Below, piece by piece: positions 8,220 to 16,204 of a DNA stretch of 64,000 bases. The position numbers were made by a program, and so were the translations under genes. The notes beneath the pieces are model-generated. The model searched no databases. It was given only the letters and a program-made list of their open reading frames with translations, and had not been told where the DNA came from. The stretch spans positions 1-64,000 of the forward strand of contig UCFC01000035.1 of NCBI GenBank assembly GCA_900471515.1. The letters run 5' to 3'. Within the stretch, counting starts at the first letter, position 1. Each line of letters opens with the position of its first letter. The DNA comes from Hyphomicrobiales bacterium. GTDB lineage: Bacteria > Pseudomonadota > Alphaproteobacteria > Rhizobiales > Rhizobiaceae.

Positions 8220-9592
8220 GCCGGAATACGCACCGTCGCCCTCAGCCCGCCGAGCGGGCTGTCGCCAAGCGTGATGTTGCCGCCATGGCTGCGCGCGATA
8301 TCCCTGACGATCGCCAGCCCGAGGCCGGTGCCCGACGCATCGAGGTTGCGGGCGCTGTCCAGCCGGAAGAATGGCTTGAACACATCCTCCCGGTATTTCT
8401 CCGGGATGCCGGGGCCATTGTCGTCGAAGACGATGGTCAGCCACTTGGCGCCATGCTTGGCCTCGATATGCAGCGTGTCGGCGTAGCGTCTTGCATTCGA
8501 GGCAAGGTTGGTCACAAGCCGCAAGAAGGCGTTCGGCCGCACCGAGATATCGTCCTCGCCGTCGATGGAATAGGTCAGCACCTTGCCATGCAGCTCGAAA
8601 TCGCCTTCGAGCTTTTCGAAGACCTCGCTGAGCTTCAGCTCGCCGACATCTTCTTCCACCTCGCCCTTGGCGAAGGCCATATAGGCCTCCAGCATGGTCT
8701 GCATGTCGTTGACGTCCTCGTTGAGGCCGGCAAGGTCGGGATTGTCGCCGGCGAGCGCCAGCTGCAGCTTGAAGCGTGTGAGGATGGTTCTGAGGTCGTG
8801 GCTGACGCCCGAGAGCATCGCCGTGCGCTGTTCGATCTGCCGTTCGATGCGCTCGCGCATGAGGATGAAGGCAAGACCGGCGCGGCGGACCTCATCGGCG
8901 CCGCGCGGATAGAAATTGTCGGCCTTCTGCCCCTTGCCGAAGTTTTCCGCCGCCCGCGCCAGATTGAGGATCGGCCGGATCTGGCCGCGCAGGAACAGGA
9001 TCGAGATGGTGATCAGCACCAGCGATGCGCCGACCATCCAGAGAATGAAGATATGCGTGTTCGACGCATAGGCCTGGCTGCGCTTGGTAATCACCCGCAG
9101 GATGCGGTTGTCGAGCTTGATGCGGATCTCGATGAGATTGGAATTGCCGACCGTATCGATCCAGAACGGCCGGCGGATCTCGTCGGTGATTTCGTCGCTC
9201 AGGATGCCGTCGAGGATCGAGAAGAACGGCTTGACGCGCGGCGGCGGCAGGTCTCCGTCCGGCTCTACCGAAATCTGCAGGTTGAGCTGGTCGCGGGCAA
9301 TGCGGGTAATTTCGCTATAGTCCGCATCCTGCGGATAGGTGTTGATGACCTCGATGATGGCGGCGATGTCGCGGGTCACGCCGAGCGACAGACGCTCCGT
9401 GACCATCTGCCAGTGACGCTCCATGAACACGGCGGCGACGACCGACTGCAGAAGCACCATCGGAATGATGATGATGAGCAGCGAACGCGTATAAAGGCCG
9501 GTCGGCAATCGCCGGCGCAGCCAGCGCACCAGGGAGCGCCAGCCGGGTGCAGGAGAGCGGTCTTCCCGCCGCAAGCTGTCGAATGTCACCAT
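8216..9592 (-). CDS. Sensor histidine kinase, EnvZ-like, partner of the PetR-like regulator
   Basis: A 458-residue inner-membrane kinase. Membrane segments lie near residues 38-57 and 180-201 around a periplasmic domain of about 120 residues. A HAMP linker follows (RGQIRPILNLARAAENFGKG), then the dimerisation/phosphoacceptor motif SGVSHDLRTILTR with His265, an N-box (LVTNLASNARRYAD), G1 (DNGPGIP) and G2 (GTGLGLAIV). It is the last gene of the MarR-regulator-kinase unit and should phosphorylate the adjacent response regulator. The signal is unknown. Confidence 0.92.
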   Translation of the reverse strand: MVTFDSLRREDRSPAPGWRSLVRWLRRRLPTGLYTRSLLIIIIPMVLLQSVVAAVFMERHWQMVTERLSLGVTRDIAAIIEVINTYPQDADYSEITRIARDQLNLQISVEPDGDLPPPRVKPFFSILDGILSDEITDEIRRPFWIDTVGNSNLIEIRIKLDNRILRVITKRSQAYASNTHIFILWMVGASLVLITISILFLRGQIRPILNLARAAENFGKGQKADNFYPRGADEVRRAGLAFILMRERIERQIEQRTAMLSGVSHDLRTILTRFKLQLALAGDNPDLAGLNEDVNDMQTMLEAYMAFAKGEVEEDVGELKLSEVFEKLEGDFELHGKVLTYSIDGEDDISVRPNAFLRLVTNLASNARRYADTLHIEAKHGAKWLTIVFDDNGPGIPEKYREDVFKPFFRLDSARNLDASGTGLGLAIVRDIARSHGGNITLGDSPLGGLRATVRIPA

Positions 9593-9617
9593 TTGCGCCG
9601 GTCCCGCACCTGTCGTT

Positions 9618-10319
9618 TCAGTCGATGCTCAGCCTGTAGCCGATACCGCGCACCGTCTGCAGCCAGACCGGGTTGGCAGGATCGTCCTCGATCTTGCGCC
9701 GCAGGCGGTTGATCTGCACGTCGATGGTACGCTCGCCGACTTCGGCATCGTCTCCGATCAGCTCGTGGCGCGGGATCGTATCGCCGGCGCGGCGCGCGAA
9801 AAGCAGCATGATTTCCTGCTCGCGATCCGTCAGGCGAATTATTTCGGCCGCCTTCTTCAGCTCCTTGCGCGTCAGCGAGAACGTGTAGGGGCCGAACATG
9901 ATCTGCTCGATCTTCGGCGTATCGCCGCTGCTGTTGCGCCGCAGGATATTGTTGACGCGCAGCACGAGTTCGCGCGGATCGAAAGGCTTGGAGAGATAGT
10001 CGTCGGCCCCGGCCTCGAGACCGGCGATGCGGTTGTCGGATTCGGCAAGCGCCGTCAGCATGATGATCGGCACGTTTTTCACGGCTCTCAGCCCGCGCGT
10101 CACGTCGATACCGGATTCGCCCGGCATCATCACGTCCATGATGATGAGGTCGAAATCGAGCCCTGCCAATTTGCGCTGCGCCTCCGCCCCGTCGGAGGCA
10201 ACGGTCACGCGAAAGCCGTTTTCCGTCAGGTAGCGGTTCAGCAGTGCGCGGATACGCGTATCGTCGTCGACGACGAGAAGATGCGCCGCATCATCGGAAA
10301 TGCCTGTTTTCACCGCCAT
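9618..10319 (-). CDS. petR: OmpR-family response regulator (PetR-like)
   Basis: A 233-residue regulator: receiver domain (residues about 12-125) with acidic VVDDD, phospho-acceptor D62 in IIMDVMMPG, T89 and K111, then an OmpR/PhoB winged-helix domain ending GERTIDVQINRLRRKIEDDPANPVWLQTVRGIGYRL. Its start directly abuts the stop of the MarR gene, and the kinase gene follows 25 nt later. The MarR-then-OmpR order matches PetP-PetR of Rhodobacter capsulatus, where PetR lies upstream of the bc1 operon and is needed for respiratory and photosynthetic growth. Here petABC is about 27 kb away. The symbol rests on family and order only. Confidence 0.85.
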   Translation of the reverse strand: MAVKTGISDDAAHLLVVDDDTRIRALLNRYLTENGFRVTVASDGAEAQRKLAGLDFDLIIMDVMMPGESGIDVTRGLRAVKNVPIIMLTALAESDNRIAGLEAGADDYLSKPFDPRELVLRVNNILRRNSSGDTPKIEQIMFGPYTFSLTRKELKKAAEIIRLTDREQEIMLLFARRAGDTIPRHELIGDDAEVGERTIDVQINRLRRKIEDDPANPVWLQTVRGIGYRLSID

Positions 10320-10811
10320 TCAATCCGCCTTCTGTCTGTCTCTCATGCCTCGGAGGAATGCCTTTACGCCCTCTCGCGCCTGAGGGGTAGCTCCCTCGAA
10401 TGCCCGTTCAATACGGCGCGATTGCGGCTCGGCAAGCGCGAGCGCCAGCTCCCTGCCCGATTTGGTGGGATAGAGCTTGCGCTGCCGGCGATCCTCCGGG
10501 CCGGCCACCTGCCGAATATAGCCTGAATCGATCAATTGTTTCAGCACTCTTGCGAGGCTTTGCTTGGTGATCTTCAGCGTGTCGAGCAGGTCGGCGACGG
10601 TCATGCCGGGATTGCGGTTGACGAAGTGCACGACGCGGTGATGCGCGCGCCCGAAACCGCTCTTTTCCAGAATGGCGTCGGGATCGGAGACGAAGTCTCG
10701 ATAAGCGAAGAAGAACAGCTCGATGATCTCGAAATCGATGATCCCGGCATCCTTCATCGGCGTGGCCAGCGGCTCAGGCTTGCCTGCTTTCGAGCTCATC
10801 TGTCGTGGCAC
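10320..10811 (-). CDS. petP: MarR-family transcriptional regulator (PetP-like)
   Basis: A 163-residue winged-helix MarR protein: recognition region TVADLLDTLKITKQSLARVLKQLIDSGYIRQVAGPEDRRQRKLYPTKSGREL, with the DRRQRKLYPT wing typical of the family. A GTG start at 10811 sits about 8 nt after AAGGA; an ATG at 10799 would shorten it by four residues. It is the first gene of the regulator/kinase unit. In R. capsulatus the homologous PetP precedes PetR; effector and targets are unknown here. Confidence 0.82.
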   Translation of the reverse strand: MPRQMSSKAGKPEPLATPMKDAGIIDFEIIELFFFAYRDFVSDPDAILEKSGFGRAHHRVVHFVNRNPGMTVADLLDTLKITKQSLARVLKQLIDSGYIRQVAGPEDRRQRKLYPTKSGRELALALAEPQSRRIERAFEGATPQAREGVKAFLRGMRDRQKAD

Positions 10812-11508
10812 CCGGCATTTCCTTTCTCTTGGCGCGAGCCTTGCGAAGCCCCGCGGAACTTATGGGCTTCAATAACCTGTTCTCATGCGCCGTCAGCTTC
10901 CCCCGGACATTGCGCAAGCCCGCACGGACCGTTCCTTCCCCGGAAACTAAGGCCCGTCCGGCAAATCTCCAACGCACGCGCAATTTCCCCTGGCGTCAGT
11001 GGATAGAACGTAATGGGGACAACAATCAACAGACATGGTGCAACCGCGCCTGGGCCGCCAAGACTGGCTTCGATTTCCGAAAGGCTTGACCTGCGGCCGC
11101 TCCTTGTGGCGCAACGGCGAGAGCATGGGCGCTTCTTCCGGGCAAACCGCGTTCACGCGGCTGAAATTACGGGATACACCGCGGCGAAGATGCTCGATCA
11201 TCGCGGCCGGGTGTCGGGGCAAATGGCGTCGATCTCCTCCTCGCCCCAATATCGTCTTGTCGGGGGTGGCGCCGTTCACACGCCGATCCCGCATTGCTTC
11301 CTGACCGGTTCGGCCGCGGTATTCATTCCCGAATCCGAAACCGGTCCGTATCGCGTCACGCCGGCGACAATCTCCGAAACGCCGGGAAACGAACGAAGGA
11401 TGGAAATCTCATCGGCCGCGGTGATCGCCGCCGATCAAACCATCCGTCAGTCATGCCGGCCCGAAACATGCGTTTGCCGGGCCGTTTCGTCGCCCAGCGT
11501 CCGGGCCT
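10812..11508. other. 697-bp region without a credible gene
   Basis: Open frames on both strands look like chance and match no family I recognise. One structured element stands out: a nested hairpin with outer stem GGATGG/CCATCC (11398-11403 with 11440-11445) and inner stem ATCGGC/GCCGAT (11411-11416 with 11430-11435). No T-run follows it. The control region of the petP-like operon must lie at the left end. Confidence 0.4.
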
Positions 11509-11775
11509 TCAGCGTGCCTTGGCCATGACCAGGCCGGCAACCGTCGAAAGGATGCCGCCGCCGATCAGCCCGCCGATACCATCGGCGATCAGCCCGGTCA
11601 TTGCCGCTTCCCCGCCAACCATGCTGAGCAGCATGCCGCCGCCAATGCCGCCGATGGCGCCTGCAATCGTGCGCGCAACGACATTGATCGCCTGCTGTTT
11701 CAGTGCCGCGCTGGCGACATTGCCGCCGACGGCCCCAGCAACCAGTTGTGTGATGAGCGGAAGTAGCGCTTCCAT
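11509..11775 (-). CDS. Small glycine-rich membrane protein, unknown function
   Basis: An 88-residue protein starting MEALLPLITQLVAGAVGGNVASAALKQ. It is almost entirely Gly/Ala/Ile/Leu with GG repeats (GGIGGGMLLSMVGG, GIGGLIGGGILSTVAGLVM), suggesting two or three packed membrane helices. It resembles conserved alphaproteobacterial hypothetical proteins beginning with the same MEALLPLI motif. No enzymatic residues are visible. It is preceded on its strand by an AT-rich stretch and is transcribed alone. Confidence 0.6.
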   Translation of the reverse strand: MEALLPLITQLVAGAVGGNVASAALKQQAINVVARTIAGAIGGIGGGMLLSMVGGEAAMTGLIADGIGGLIGGGILSTVAGLVMAKAR

Positions 11776-11912
11776 GTTTTTCTCCTCTGGCGATCTCCCC
11801 GATCGCCGACTCATGCCATCACCGGATGGCATGTTAGTATATTATCATATTTGCGAGGAGAAGTAGAGGATTCTGGCAACCCATGCGAGCGCTCGGCGGA
11901 TCGTCGCGTAAA

Positions 11913-11944
11913 GGGCAAAGGCGGCCGGACGGCCGCCTTTGCCC
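11913..11944 (-). terminator. Perfect 14-bp inverted repeat after the SH3/DUF1236 gene
   Basis: GGGCAAAGGCGGCC (11913-11926) pairs perfectly with 11931-11944 around a GGAC loop that can itself close by one more pair. It lies 22 nt past the stop of the leftward SH3 gene and probably ends its transcript, although no clean T-run follows. Confidence 0.55.
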
Positions 11945-11971
11945 TGGCTTTATTGCCCCCTGGCTTTATTG
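11942..11971. repeat. 14-nt direct repeat spanning the SH3 gene stop
   Basis: CCCTGGCTTTATTG occurs at 11942-11955 and again at 11958-11971, separated by CC. The second copy contains the stop codon of the leftward SH3/DUF1236 gene, and the first overlaps the arm of its downstream inverted repeat. It looks like a small slipped-strand duplication. Confidence 0.8.
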
Positions 11972-12583
11972 ATAGACGTAGACGATGCGGCGCGTGCCCG
12001 GATCGACCAGCACCGGCCGGTCGTTGATGCGGACATAGCGATACTCGTAATCCGGAACCTCCTGGAAGGTCACGTCGGCGGGCACTTCGGCACCGACGAC
12101 CACGTCGCCGCCAAGCTGCACGGCCTGCCCCGGCGTGGTGTCGATATAGGTGCGAACCTCTTCCGGCGGCGTGATCGCCTCGACCGAGCCGACCGGGCCG
12201 ATCAGTTCGTCGTCGGGTGCGGGCATCGGCTCTGCCGGCAGAACGCCGGAGGTCGTCTCGTAGGTCACGACAGGCACGCCGAGATCGGCGCGATGCTGTT
12301 CCACGATGACGGGCGAGCCGCCCTGATCGACCTGCAGATATTCGGCATAGACCCAGCCGCGCACACCGTTCACATCGACGCGGCACCAGCGGCTGCCTTC
12401 GATACAGCCGTCAAGCACGGCGGTCGAGCCGCGCGTGGCAAGGCCGACGGAAGGATATTGCGGACCGGGACCGGAGCGAATGTTCAGGTCGTTGATGGAG
12501 GTCGCCACCATCTCCGCCTGAGCAAGGCCTGCACTCGCAGCCAGAAAGGCACCGGCCAGCAGAAGGTTTCTCTTCAGGGTCAT
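11966..12583 (-). CDS. Exported bacterial SH3 / DUF1236 protein
   Basis: A 205-residue periplasmic protein. Signal peptide MTLKRNLLLAGAFLAASAGLAQA is followed by an SH3b domain (INDLNIRSGPGPQYPSVGLATRGSTAVLDGCIEGSRWCRVDVNGVRGWVYAEYL, about residues 28-85), a Pro/Glu-rich middle, and a C-terminal DUF1236 unit (YEYRYVRINDRPVLVDPGTRRIVYVYQ). SH3b domains often bind peptidoglycan; the role here is inferred only. The stop codon lies inside the second copy of a short direct repeat. Confidence 0.82.
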   Translation of the reverse strand: MTLKRNLLLAGAFLAASAGLAQAEMVATSINDLNIRSGPGPQYPSVGLATRGSTAVLDGCIEGSRWCRVDVNGVRGWVYAEYLQVDQGGSPVIVEQHRADLGVPVVTYETTSGVLPAEPMPAPDDELIGPVGSVEAITPPEEVRTYIDTTPGQAVQLGGDVVVGAEVPADVTFQEVPDYEYRYVRINDRPVLVDPGTRRIVYVYQ

Positions 12584-12860
12584 TGTAAGGTCTCCTGTTG
12601 CGATGGGCTGACAACGCACGGGCCACGCGCTTGTTCCGCCGCAAAAGCCGCGGCTGAACGATGGCGCAAAGAAGGCGGCGACAAGCATCTGAAATCGCTA
12701 CGAAATCCCTCCACGGCCAGCGCCAAGCCGCGATCCGGAAGCCGATAACTTCCTGTTTCAGCCTGTCGTCTGCGCGTGAACCGGCCGAAAATTCCGGCTG
12801 CCTTCGGCCGCGTTTGCGCCTATAGAGACAGGCAATCGAAAGACGTAAAACGAGGCATTC

Positions 12861-13505
12861 ATGGGCATGCTCCAGGCCGGCATCATTCCGGTGACACCCT
12901 TCCAGCAGAACTGCACCATCCTCTTCGATCCCGATACGAAGGAGGGCGTGGTCGTCGATCCCGGCGGCGACGTGTCGGTGATCGCAGGCGTGATCGAGGA
13001 GAACGGCTTCAAGATCAAGGAAATCTGGCTGACCCACGGCCATCTCGATCATGCGGGCGGTGCGAAGGAGCTCAAGGAAAAGCTCGGTGTCGATATCGTC
13101 GGCCCGCATGAGGACGACCTGCCGCTTCTGCAGCGCATCGAAACCCAGGCCGAGAAATATGGCGTGCCGGGCCTGCAGAACGTCACGCCCGACCGCTGGC
13201 TGAAGGATGGTGACAAGGTCTCCTTCGGCTCGCACGAATTCGAGGTCTACCACACGCCGGGCCATGCGCCGGGCCACGTCATCTATGTCAACCGCGCCCA
13301 GAAATTCGCCCATCTCGGCGACGTGCTCTTCAACGGTTCGATCGGCCGCACCGACCTTCCCGGCGGCAACCATCGCCAGCTTCTCGATTCCATCCGCGAC
13401 AAGGTCTTGCCGCTCGGCGACGATGTCGGCTTCATCTGCGGCCACGGACCGGGCAGCCGCATCGGCGACGAGCGCCGCGAAAATCCTTTCCTGCGGGAGA
13501 TCTGA
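12861..13505 (+). CDS. MBL-fold metallo-hydrolase (glyoxalase II-like)
   Basis: A 214-residue metallo-beta-lactamase fold protein of the YcbL/GloB-like group. The metal motif THGHLDH lies at residues 58-64 (HxHxDH); further ligands are likely the His in TPGHAPGH, the Asp in HLGDVLF and the His in CGHGPG. Length is that of short glyoxalase II-like hydrolases without the C-terminal helical domain, so a thioester or persulfide substrate is plausible but unproven. The DUF1349 gene follows 2 nt after the stop, suggesting co-transcription. Confidence 0.88.
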   Translation: MGMLQAGIIPVTPFQQNCTILFDPDTKEGVVVDPGGDVSVIAGVIEENGFKIKEIWLTHGHLDHAGGAKELKEKLGVDIVGPHEDDLPLLQRIETQAEKYGVPGLQNVTPDRWLKDGDKVSFGSHEFEVYHTPGHAPGHVIYVNRAQKFAHLGDVLFNGSIGRTDLPGGNHRQLLDSIRDKVLPLGDDVGFICGHGPGSRIGDERRENPFLREI

Positions 13506-13507
13506 GC

Positions 13508-14077
13508 ATGAGGCACATGAGCTGGCAGAACCCGCCGCCCTTCTTTGAAGAGCGCGACGGCGCGCTCCATGTCCGCTCCGGTGACAGGACCGATTTCTGG
13601 CAGGGCACCTATTACGGCTTCCGCCGCGACGACGGCCATTTCCTGCACGAAAGCCGCAAGGGCGACTTCACCGCCGAAGTCACCTTCTCGGGCAATTATG
13701 AAGCGCTCTACGACCAGGCCGGCCTGATGATCCGCGCCGATGAGGAACACTGGATGAAATGCGGCATCGAATATACCGATGGCGCCAGGCATTTCAGCAC
13801 CGTCGTCACCAACGGCAATTCCGACTGGTCGGCTTTCCGGATCGGCCATGATTTCGACGCCATTTCGGTTCGCGCCACCCGCAACGGCGACGCGCTCTTC
13901 ATCCAGTACAGCACGGATACGATGGACGAATGGCGCATGGCCCGCCTCGCCTGGTTCGATCCCGCCTTTGAAGAGGTGCTGGTCGGCCCCGTCTTCTGCT
14001 CGCCGCAACGCGCCGGCTTCGAAGCCGTCTTCCACGATTTCCTGCTGAGCGATCCGCTCTCGCGCGACATCCACTGA
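13508..14077 (+). CDS. DUF1349 (concanavalin-like fold) protein
   Basis: A 189-residue protein (179-190 depending on start; a second ATG at 13517 gives MSWQNPPPFF). The sequence FTAEVTFSGNYEALYDQAGLMIRADEEHWMKCGIEYTDG is the DUF1349 hallmark. The fold is a beta-sandwich related to concanavalin-like lectins and glucanases, with no signal peptide. Yeast and bacterial relatives have no firm function. It is coupled to the MBL hydrolase gene upstream. Confidence 0.85.
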   Translation: MRHMSWQNPPPFFEERDGALHVRSGDRTDFWQGTYYGFRRDDGHFLHESRKGDFTAEVTFSGNYEALYDQAGLMIRADEEHWMKCGIEYTDGARHFSTVVTNGNSDWSAFRIGHDFDAISVRATRNGDALFIQYSTDTMDEWRMARLAWFDPAFEEVLVGPVFCSPQRAGFEAVFHDFLLSDPLSRDIH

Positions 14078-14122
14078 GGCCAGGCCCGCGGCCCGCGCCG
14101 ACGATTGCCCGGCCTGAGCGGC

Positions 14123-14464
14123 CTACATCAGTTTTTGGCCATTCGGCAGCGGCCGCTCGACGGCCGCCAGAACGATATCGCCCTTCTCGTCGGCAAAACC
14201 GAGCGTCAGCACTTCGGACCGGAACGGTCCGATCTGGCGCGGCGGAAAATTGACGACGGCAAGCACCTGCCGTCCGACGAGCCGTTCCGGCGAATAATGG
14301 ACCGTGATCTGCGCCGAGGATTTCTTGACGCCGATCTCGGGGCCGAAATCGATCACGAGTTTGATCGCGGGCTTGCGCGCTTCCGGAAAGGGATTTGCCT
14401 CGATAACGGTGCCGACACGGATATCGACGCGCTCGAAATCGGCAAAGGTAATCTCTTCAGCCAT
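14123..14464 (-). CDS. csaA: CsaA-like tRNA-binding-domain protein
   Basis: A 113-residue single tRNA-binding OB domain, as in CsaA and the C-terminus of MetRS. Visible motifs are FERVDIRVGTVIEANPFPEARKPAIKLVIDFG and VNFPPRQIGPFRSEVLTLGF. Such proteins bind tRNA or act as export-related chaperones in Bacillus; the role in rhizobia is unclear. It follows proC by 9 nt and is probably in its operon. Confidence 0.87.
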   Translation of the reverse strand: MAEEITFADFERVDIRVGTVIEANPFPEARKPAIKLVIDFGPEIGVKKSSAQITVHYSPERLVGRQVLAVVNFPPRQIGPFRSEVLTLGFADEKGDIVLAAVERPLPNGQKLM

Positions 14465-14473
14465 GATCGTCTC

Positions 14474-15301
14474 TCAGCTGGCGAGTTCTTCGGCGCGCTT
14501 GCGGGCCGCCGCGAGCGCCTTGTCGAACAGCGGCTGCATGGCGTCTTCAGCCATCAATACGGAAAGTGCCGCCGCCGTCGTTCCGCCCGGCGAGGTCACG
14601 TTCTGGCGCAGGCGCTGAGCGTCGTCGGGGGACTGGTGCAGCAGCTCACCAGCCCCCGCGACAGTTTCCCGCGCAAGACGCATGGCAAGGTCCGCCTGCA
14701 GGCCAAGCTTACGGCCCGCTTCTGCCATACACTCGACGAGATAGAACACATAAGCCGGCCCGCTGCCCGAAAGCGCCGTCACGGAATCGATGTCGGCTTC
14801 CGCAGGCACCCATTCCACAGGGCCGGAGACGCGAAGAAGGGCATTGACGCCATCGCGCTGTTCGGCGCTGACACGCGCATTGGCAAAGGCGCCGGTCACG
14901 CCGCGCCCGACCATGGCGGGCGTGTTCGGCATCGCACGCACCATGGCCGCCTCGCCGAGATGTTTTTCGAGGAAGGCCAGCGTCTTGCCGGCTGCGACCG
15001 AAACGACGACCGTCTGCGGCCCGACGACACCCCTGACCGTGGGCAGCACGGCTTCCATGACCTGCGGCTTCACCGCCAGGAACAGGACCCCGGCCTTGAG
15101 ATTGGCCGGAGCGGACGTGACATGTGTGGCGCCGGCATCGGCAATGGTCGACACCATCGCCGGCGACGGGCCGGGATCGACCACGACGACGGCAGAACCC
15201 GGAACTCCGCTCTTCAGCCAGCCGGAGAGCATGGCGCCCCCCATATTGCCGGCACCGACGAGAACGACCGGATTGGCGGCGGAAAAGATGGTTGCAGGCA
15301 T
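14474..15301 (-). CDS. proC: Pyrroline-5-carboxylate reductase
   Basis: A 275-residue enzyme that reduces 1-pyrroline-5-carboxylate to proline with NAD(P)H. The start MPATIFSAANPVVLVGAGNMGGAMLSGW carries the Rossmann motif GAGNMG. The C-terminal P5CR signature is ALSGSGPAYVFYLVECMAEAGRKLGL...PGGTTAAAL. It begins 1 nt after the stop of the YbjN-like gene, so these two and csaA form one unit. Confidence 0.93.
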   Translation of the reverse strand: MPATIFSAANPVVLVGAGNMGGAMLSGWLKSGVPGSAVVVVDPGPSPAMVSTIADAGATHVTSAPANLKAGVLFLAVKPQVMEAVLPTVRGVVGPQTVVVSVAAGKTLAFLEKHLGEAAMVRAMPNTPAMVGRGVTGAFANARVSAEQRDGVNALLRVSGPVEWVPAEADIDSVTALSGSGPAYVFYLVECMAEAGRKLGLQADLAMRLARETVAGAGELLHQSPDDAQRLRQNVTSPGGTTAAALSVLMAEDAMQPLFDKALAAARKRAEELAS

Positions 15302-15302
15302 G

Positions 15303-15803
15303 TCAGGCCTCGCCAACTGTTTCGAAAAGAACGGCTTCCATCGCCTTGCTGGCCTCCATTCCGGACCAGACGACGAACTGGAACGCCTGATAATAGGCCT
15401 CGCACGTATCGAGCGCACTCGAAAGCAGCACCTCGACCTGGCGGTTTGTCGGCTCGGCGCCGCCGGCCAGCAGCAGCGACTGGCGGAAGATGACGACATC
15501 TTCCTGGCGCCACAGGTCGAAATGGCCCATCAGCACCTGTCCGTTGATCGCCGAGAGCAGCTTCACCACCTCGTTGACCCTGATATCGGGAACCTTGATG
15601 TCGAAGGCGCAGCCGAGATGCAGCGCTTCGAATTCCTCCATCCAGGAGAAGGAGACGTGATAGTCGGCCCAGCGTCCTTCGACCGTCATCGCAATCTCGT
15701 CTTCGCCGGACCGCTCGAATGCCCAGTCATTGCTAGACGCCACGTACTCGATCATGTCGACCGGGTTCGACTGGCGTTCGACTTCCAATTCCATAAGGCT
15801 CAT
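15303..15803 (-). CDS. YbjN domain-containing protein
   Basis: A 166-residue cytosolic protein taken from MSLMELEVERQSNPVDMIEYVASSNDWAFERSGEDEIAMTVEGRW. The alternating strands (YHVSFSWMEEFEALHLGCAFDIKVP) and the helix RVNEVVKLLSAINGQVLMGHFDLW match YbjN, a type III secretion chaperone-like fold. In E. coli YbjN influences motility and stress responses, with no known biochemical activity. It is first in an operon with proC and csaA. Confidence 0.85.
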   Translation of the reverse strand: MSLMELEVERQSNPVDMIEYVASSNDWAFERSGEDEIAMTVEGRWADYHVSFSWMEEFEALHLGCAFDIKVPDIRVNEVVKLLSAINGQVLMGHFDLWRQEDVVIFRQSLLLAGGAEPTNRQVEVLLSSALDTCEAYYQAFQFVVWSGMEASKAMEAVLFETVGEA

Positions 15804-15989
15804 GCAGCACCTTCTTGACCGGAATGAATGCGGCCCAACTTCGTGAAAAACACAAAACAAGACACACGCAACACCGGAAACCACCACCTGGGATGATCGC
15901 TGAACCGCTGCCAGACTAACGCAGTGAACCTGCCCGGAGCTTACCAATTCGCTTCGAATCATCATTTAAAATCAGTGTATAATGACCCT

Positions 15990-16137
15990 CGCGGCCTGCC
16001 AGCCCCTCTCACGGAAATTTGGCCGGGCCGGTTGTGGAAAGCACTTAGGGAATCAGATTCAGCGGGGGAGGTAAAAGACTCTGCCCATTGGCTTTTTTGG
16101 CAGTGTCCACAGGTGGAAAATCGCACCTGATTTTTTT
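15990..16137 (+). ncRNA. Candidate small RNA, about 150 nt
   Basis: A consensus -10 box TATAAT (15978-15983) and a terminator hairpin with a seven-T run (16110-16137) frame about 150 nt on the strand opposite both neighbours. There is no plus-strand protein gene that this terminator could serve. The -35 position is poor (CGAATC at 17 nt). The interval contains another small hairpin, CTGCC/GGCAG (16081-16085 with 16099-16103). I could not match it to 6S or another known family, and its ends are not complementary as 6S RNA would require. Confidence 0.4.
16110..16137 (+). terminator. Plus-strand terminator in an apparent gene-free region
   Basis: Stem CAGGTG/CACCTG (16110-16115 with 16124-16129), loop of eight bases, then A and seven T. 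The T-run exists only on the plus strand. Confidence 0.7.
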
Positions 16138-16204
16138 ATCGAAGATGCGGCATGTAACATATGCGCCACGCCGCACCTTATACAGCAACTTCTTTCGGCG
16201 GAGG

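Larger units (their letters stand above)
15804..16204. other. 401-bp region holding a possible small RNA
   Basis: No protein gene is supported between the YbjN-like and UbiK-like genes, which both run leftward. The region contains a plus-strand TATAAT (15978-15983) and a plus-strand terminator (16110-16137), described separately. The promoter of the YbjN-proC-csaA unit should be near 15804-15900. Confidence 0.5.

Noticed and set aside
8285..9712. 475-codon frame opposite the histidine kinase
   Set aside because: Antisense to clear HAMP, phosphoacceptor and ATPase motifs; composition is typical of GC-rich shadow frames.
10984..11060. tRNA-like stretch (GCGTCAGTGGATAGAAC)
   Set aside because: It resembles a D-arm but no acceptor stem, anticodon arm or T-arm could be formed.
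11013..11528. 171-codon open frame in the gap after the petP-like gene
   Set aside because: No ribosome site, no family likeness, biased composition and overlap with the opposite small membrane gene.
15990..16137. 6S RNA as an identity for the candidate small RNA
   Set aside because: The ends do not pair and no central open bubble is visible.
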